A DNA stretch of 43,162 bases from positions 1-43,162 of the forward strand of contig JAFVBO010000050.1 of NCBI GenBank assembly GCA_017479935.1, given 5' to 3'. Of this stretch, positions 39,313 through 43,162 are shown in pieces. The notes beneath the pieces are model-generated. The model was given only the letters and a program-made list of their open reading frames with translations. It had not been told where the DNA came from and made no database searches. Both the position numbers and the translations under genes were made by a program. The DNA is from Lachnospiraceae bacterium. GTDB lineage: Bacteria; Bacillota; Clostridia; Lachnospirales; Lachnospiraceae. Positions within the stretch are counted from its first letter, which is position 1. Each line of letters opens with the position of its first letter.

Positions 39313-42090
39313 CTATTCCGTTACACCCAGCGCTTTCAGAGCTTCCTTTACGCCGTCAACCAACGTGCTGTCCAGATCACTGGCCAGTGCCTTCTGATAC
39401 CACATGATGCCGGCGTCTTTGTCCGCAGCCATACCGTAACCATTGGCATAGATCTCACCCAGAAGTGCCATGGCTTCCGCATTCACATGGTCAGCTCTTC
39501 CGCCCACCGTCTGCAGAAACAGCTCTCTGGCCTTCATGTAGTCCTGCTCCACTGCCTCACCGGCCATGTACATCTTACCAAGCTCGATCTTGCTGGTGAT
39601 GTCGCCGCGCTCAGAACCAACGGCAAACCATTTGGCTGCCTCTTCCAGATTCTTCTCCACAGCCTCTCCGTTTAAGTAGGCAAGGCCAAGATAGCGGGGT
39701 GCCTTTGTGTCGCCTGCATCCACTGCCTTCTGAACAGCCGCCAGGCCCGCTTCCAGATCCACTTTTCCGCTTCCTTTGCCGTTCATCAGCATGATGCCGT
39801 AGTACAGAGTTCCGCGGGGATGCCCGCCGGCTTCCGCCGTCTGGGCAAAACGCCAGGCTTTCTCATAATCCGGGGTACCAAAGTTTCCGTTATAGTTTGC
39901 TTCCGACAGCTTGCCGGCCGCTTCGACATGTCCTTTTTCCGCAGCCGCTTCTTCATACAGGGTGGCTGTAGCGCGATCCCCGTTCTTGCGGGCTTCGTTG
40001 GATTTCTCATACAGCTCGTCCGCGGTCAGTTTTTCCAGCTCCTCTTCACTGACGGTTCCGGCTGCCTCTCCTTCGGCCTTCTCGCCGCTGCCGCCTTCCT
40101 GGTTTCCTTTGTTTTCGCCTTCCTTATCGCCCTTGTTTTCGTTCTGCTTCTCTTCGTTCGCCTTCTGTATCAGGGCAATCAGTTCTTCGATGCGCTTCGC
40201 GCCAGTCAGCTGCTGCTTCTCTTCCTCGGTCAGAGCCTGGAAGTTGGAGATTACGGTTGAGGCATCGCGGTCGCGAACCTGTGCCAGATCTTCCGGCAAT
40301 GTATCGATCATTTTCTGAACCGCGCCAACCGGCGTCCAGCCTTCCGTAAAGTTGGCGTTCGCGCCGCCTGGTGTATACTGAGCCGCGTTCAGCCCGTTGG
40401 TGCCAGAGCCTTCCAGAATCTTGCCTTCCTCATCACGTCCAAGCCAGTCGTTCTTTAACTGCTCCAGCTTGCCCCTGGCTTCCTCGGTTTCCCGGGTCTG
40501 GGCAAACAGCCACTCGAACGGATAATCCAGCTGATAACCATACTTCCAGGTGGACATATGGTTTCCGCGGGTGAAACGTCCCCACAAAATACCCGTTCCG
40601 GGCTCTGTCGTTTCCACATCGGCCATAGCTTTGTCTTTCTCATACTGCTCTTCCAGAGGCAGATAAGGGTCCCACTCGTCCTGGGAAACGCTTCCGCCGG
40701 CCGCTTCAAAATACTCCGCCAGGGCCGCCCACTCTCCGGTCGCCATCGGATCGCCAGCGCAGGTGTGCACCATGATGTTGTCATCGGAAACCATGTAATA
40801 CCAGTTCAGGTAGTTCTCCGCGTCCAGTCCAAATCCGTTAAAGCTGACCTTGTCATTTTCGGGACTGCGGGCAGGGGAGCCGTTGTTCTGGAACGGTTTG
40901 TTGTAGCTGTTGGACCACTGCGCACCGATCACCGCGATACCTGCGAAGAAGTTATCGCGCTGGGAAGCCATATACAAAATCGTCATACCGCCCATGGACT
41001 GACCGGTGCCATAGATCCGGTTCGTGTCGATGTAGTCCTTGTACTCTTCCAGAATATACTCCATCAGTTCCCACACAGCGGGGTTCGCCTCACTGGAGGC
41101 ATCGTAGTCGTTGGTGGAGCGGCGGCTTTCCTCGATCTGAGGAACAACCACGATGGCCGGATTCTTATCCTGAACCGCTGCGGAAGAAAGCTTCACGGCC
41201 GCCTTGGAGGAGGTGATAGCCGCCATGGGATCGGTATCGTTGGATCCAGCGTGCTCCATGTGGATCACAAGGGCGATGTGCCCTTTATTCTTCTCCAACG
41301 TCTCCTTGTTCGGGACGTAGATCGAGTAAGGCATCTCAAAATCTACATATTGGCCCGTGTACTCGCTGTAACAGCCGGTGGCCTTAAACGCGCCTTCTCC
41401 GATGTAATTCAATGTCCAGCCGCTTTCCGGGCCAAACTCAGGCAGAACAATGGCTTTCTTGTCCGTGGTGATCTGGGTCTCCATATGCGGACCGCCCCAT
41501 CCGTTCACTTCCACTTCCTTGGCCGTGTAATTGGCAATCAGTTCCTCGGAAGGAAGCACCTTAAAGCCCTTTCCTGAAACTTCACCTTTCTGGGTAATCC
41601 CCGCCATCATGCTGGTGGTATATACCAGGTTCTGGCCGGTCAGCATGTAGTCTGTGTTGACTTCGATGATGACGTACTTACCGGATTCCTTGCCGCCATT
41701 TTCCGAAGGGACAGCCTCATCGTTCACATACACACGCACTGCTTTTCCTTCGTTTCCTGCTTCCTCGTCCCCATCTACCTCGACAGTCTTCTCGAAACCA
41801 TTCTGCTCTTCCTGCAGAATCGCGTAATCCATGATGTCATAATCGTCCAGTTCCACGGAAGAGGCCAGGATTTCCTTGTCGTACTCCACGATGATGGCGG
41901 ACAGCTTGGCGCCTTCCAGGTCCACAAAGCCATAGGACGTGACGCTCTTCACCGCGTCCTTGGCGCTGACGGTTTCCTCTTTTGCTTCCCCTTCCGCGAG
42001 GGCGATCACACCGGAGGCAGGAAGACACATCGTTACCGCGCAGGCCGCTGTCAAAAGGGCAGCTGCCAGTTTCCTGATTTGTTTTTTCAT
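39313..42090 (-). CDS. Secreted alpha/beta-hydrolase fused to Sel1-like repeats
   Basis: A 925-aa exported protein. Signal peptide: KKQIRKLAAALLTAACAVTM...ALAEG. An N-terminal beta-rich domain (to ~230) is followed by an alpha/beta-hydrolase domain with the nucleophile elbow YGTGQSMGGM and a His in RGNHMSTW. A Lys/Asn/Glu/Gly-rich linker (NENKGDKEGENKGNQEGG) leads to a C-terminal Sel1-like repeat array (about 690-920; e.g. GHPRGTLYYGIMLMNGKGSG, APRYLGLAYLNGEAVEKNLEEAAKWF, written in pieces along the chain). The hydrolase part resembles 25165-26304. Putting Sel1 repeats, usually scaffolds, on a secreted hydrolase is unusual. Substrate unknown. Confidence 0.87.
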   Translation of the reverse strand: MKKQIRKLAAALLTAACAVTMCLPASGVIALAEGEAKEETVSAKDAVKSVTSYGFVDLEGAKLSAIIVEYDKEILASSVELDDYDIMDYAILQEEQNGFEKTVEVDGDEEAGNEGKAVRVYVNDEAVPSENGGKESGKYVIIEVNTDYMLTGQNLVYTTSMMAGITQKGEVSGKGFKVLPSEELIANYTAKEVEVNGWGGPHMETQITTDKKAIVLPEFGPESGWTLNYIGEGAFKATGCYSEYTGQYVDFEMPYSIYVPNKETLEKNKGHIALVIHMEHAGSNDTDPMAAITSSKAAVKLSSAAVQDKNPAIVVVPQIEESRRSTNDYDASSEANPAVWELMEYILEEYKDYIDTNRIYGTGQSMGGMTILYMASQRDNFFAGIAVIGAQWSNSYNKPFQNNGSPARSPENDKVSFNGFGLDAENYLNWYYMVSDDNIMVHTCAGDPMATGEWAALAEYFEAAGGSVSQDEWDPYLPLEEQYEKDKAMADVETTEPGTGILWGRFTRGNHMSTWKYGYQLDYPFEWLFAQTRETEEARGKLEQLKNDWLGRDEEGKILEGSGTNGLNAAQYTPGGANANFTEGWTPVGAVQKMIDTLPEDLAQVRDRDASTVISNFQALTEEEKQQLTGAKRIEELIALIQKANEEKQNENKGDKEGENKGNQEGGSGEKAEGEAAGTVSEEELEKLTADELYEKSNEARKNGDRATATLYEEAAAEKGHVEAAGKLSEANYNGNFGTPDYEKAWRFAQTAEAGGHPRGTLYYGIMLMNGKGSGKVDLEAGLAAVQKAVDAGDTKAPRYLGLAYLNGEAVEKNLEEAAKWFAVGSERGDITSKIELGKMYMAGEAVEQDYMKARELFLQTVGGRADHVNAEAMALLGEIYANGYGMAADKDAGIMWYQKALASDLDSTLVDGVKEALKALGVTE

Positions 42091-42244
42091 TGCGTTACCG
42101 TTCCTTTCTTTGCGTTATAGGAATAGATCAGAAGAAGGGTCAAACCTTCTTACCAGCCTTACAGCTGACAACCGTCAGCTGTAAAGCCGTTCCATCTATC
42201 TCCTGCGCATTCTGATAGAACCAGTATATCAGCAGGAAAAGCCA

Positions 42245-42309
42245 ATCGGAAATGCCGATTTCGTGTCTATTTAAAGCCTATTTATGCTGTTTTAAGCATA
42301 AATAGAGGC
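42245..42309. other. Two small hairpins upstream of the hydrolase-Sel1 gene
   Basis: ATCGG/CCGAT (42245-42259) and GCCTATTTATGC / GCATAAATAGAGGC (42276-42309). They may end a transcript from the GH3 fragment or lie in the leader. Nothing else is supported between 42091 and 42385. Confidence 0.5.
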
Positions 42310-42390
42310 CAACTAAGCGAAACCCGGATCTGTCTCTGTCCTCTTTTTCCGACGCCAGAACCGTCCTTTTTCAGGGCGGAAATCAAATCG

Positions 42391-42501
42391 AGCAGGGGAG
42401 TATCAACTCACCCTGCTCGTATGCGTGTGACAGGGTGTGACAGGGGACGGGCCTGTGTCACATTTTCGTTGAAAATGTGACACAGACCCGTCCCCTGTCA
42501 C
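42391..42501. repeat. CGAGCAGGG hairpin plus R4 palindrome copy 3
   Basis: CGAGCAGGG/CCCTGCTCG then TATGCG, then a partial GTGACAGG, then the full R4 palindrome (42437-42501) with arms GTGACAGGGGACGGG-type around CATTTTCGTTGAAAATG. The same composite order is seen at 1578-1748. The stop codon of the GH3 fragment lies inside this copy. Confidence 0.87.
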
Positions 42502-42914
42502 ACCCGGTACACATCCACCTGATACTCCAGGTTGGCGATGGGGCCGCCGGCACCGCTTCGATAAATCGGGTTGGTGCTGTTCTTGCCAAACAGGGCGATC
42601 CCCCGCTCATTTTCCGCCAGCGGCAAAGCGCCATCGTTGTACAAAAGAACCGCGCCTTCCTCTTCCTGTTCCGCGCAATAAGCCATGGAGTCCGCGATCA
42701 GACGATAATATCCCGCGTCGGAAAGGCTTCCGTCCTCTTCCGCGTACTCACTGCCGGTGAAGCCGTACGACTGCGTACCGGTCAGGCCAAGCACATCGTT
42801 GATCAGCATCTTGTGATTTGCAGCCAGCTGCGTGAGCGCCATCATGGTAATGAACAGGAATACCATCACGCCGGCAACGCCCATCTTCCATTTTTTCCGG
42901 GTTTTCATAGCCAT
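42498..42914 (-). pseudogene. Truncated GH3 beta-glucosidase, N-terminal fragment
   Basis: A 138-aa reading frame with GGAGGAG 7 nt before its start. It has one N-terminal membrane helix (about 12-31), then GTQSYGFTGSEY and the segment EEEGAVLLYNDGALPLAENERGIALFGKNSTNPIYRSGAGG, which matches the start of glycoside hydrolase family 3 enzymes (usually 700-900 aa). The frame stops (TGA) inside the R4 palindrome, and no GH3 sequence is visible beyond it. It is therefore probably a gene cut off by repeat insertion or by a deletion ending at the repeat. A functional short peptide is unlikely. Confidence 0.75.
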
Positions 42915-43033
42915 TTTTTCTCCTCCTTTTCATTGACTGCAACAGGGCAACTCGTGCTTCCGCTCTTTTTTACGGCCGCTCAAAAAGATTCGACATTTCG
43001 TCACCCTACCGATTGTTGGTGGCGCTATTATAC

Positions 43034-43082
43034 AAAAACGACAATCGGCGTGGCATATTTCATGCACCGATTGTCGTTTTTT
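43034..43082. terminator. Hairpin upstream of the GH3 fragment
   Basis: AAAAACGACAATCGG pairs with CCGATTGTCGTTTTT around a GTGGCATATTTCATGCA-type loop. It is a likely terminator, reading either way, for a gene outside the window. Confidence 0.8.
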
Positions 43083-43114
43083 ACGGCTATTTTGTTTTGG
43101 GTGGGATGCAGAGT

Positions 43115-43162
43115 GTGACAGGGGACGGGCCTGTGTCACATTTTCGTTGAAAATGTGACACA
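43115..43162. repeat. R4 palindrome copy 4, cut by the window end
   Basis: GTGACAGGGGACGGG and CATTTTCGTTGAAAATG are identical to copy 3 as far as the window runs. Confidence 0.88.

Noticed and set aside
40558-41577. 339-codon + strand frame opposite the hydrolase-Sel1 gene
   Set aside because: Antisense shadow; no domain and no start signals.

Overview
This window looks like chromosome from a mid-to-high-GC Gram-positive anaerobe of the class Clostridia, most probably a Lachnospiraceae-type organism. The evidence is an Rnf-like redox operon, a LytR-CpsA-Psr protein, a clostridial class A PBP with a cysteine-rich tail, a Bce-type ABC/two-component module, strong Shine-Dalgarno sites, and a glmS-class ribozyme. 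No phage, plasmid or integrase gene is visible. I could run no database search, so the taxonomy is inference.

Layout. 1-617: nested palindromic repeats and the leader of a lactate/malate dehydrogenase (618-1568, +). 1820-4735 (-): a metal-efflux operon (HMA metallochaperone, P1B ATPase, CadC-like repressor) with promoter and operator. 4740-5340: two long imperfect hairpins. 5343-5849 (-): a GNAT acetyltransferase. 6162-9651 (+): an Rnf-like operon with C, D, G and one RnfE/RnfA-type subunit, but no RnfB. 9652-10853: a gene-free 1.2 kb block of long hairpins flanking an array of 64-bp hairpin repeats. 10854-13333 (-): purine permease and a lipoprotein. 13340-14112: a probable structured RNA. 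14113-17902 (-): surface-polysaccharide genes. 18076-24833: YigZ, PBP1A, a TPR protein with a tiny upstream gene, and pyruvate kinase. 25165-28131 (-): a secreted hydrolase and a retron-type reverse transcriptase with a candidate msr-msd RNA. 28132-31481 (-): amino-sugar genes nagB, glmM and a left-handed beta-helix acetyltransferase, the last two behind a glmS-type ribozyme. 31854-33422 (-): an EIIC-like membrane protein. 33718-38911 (-): a Bce-type peptide-antibiotic sensing/transport module interrupted by a second 64-bp array. 39313-42914 (-): a secreted hydrolase-Sel1 fusion and a truncated GH3 glucosidase.

The most unexplained feature is the amount of repeated hairpin-forming DNA between genes. 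At least nine families can be seen in 43 kb. The most striking are two arrays with an exact 64-bp period, in which two unrelated arm sequences share the same 39-nt hairpin plus 25-nt spacer geometry, and three ~200-bp hairpins whose outer and central stems differ in sequence but stay base-paired while the internal strands are conserved. Two genes (the HMA protein and glmM) have their 3' ends, stop codon included, tandemly duplicated downstream.

Functionally, the amino-sugar genes, polysaccharide genes, PBP and Bce module together describe envelope synthesis and defence. The ribozyme would tie the GlcNAc-1-P branch to glucosamine-6-phosphate level, although no glmS is in the window.
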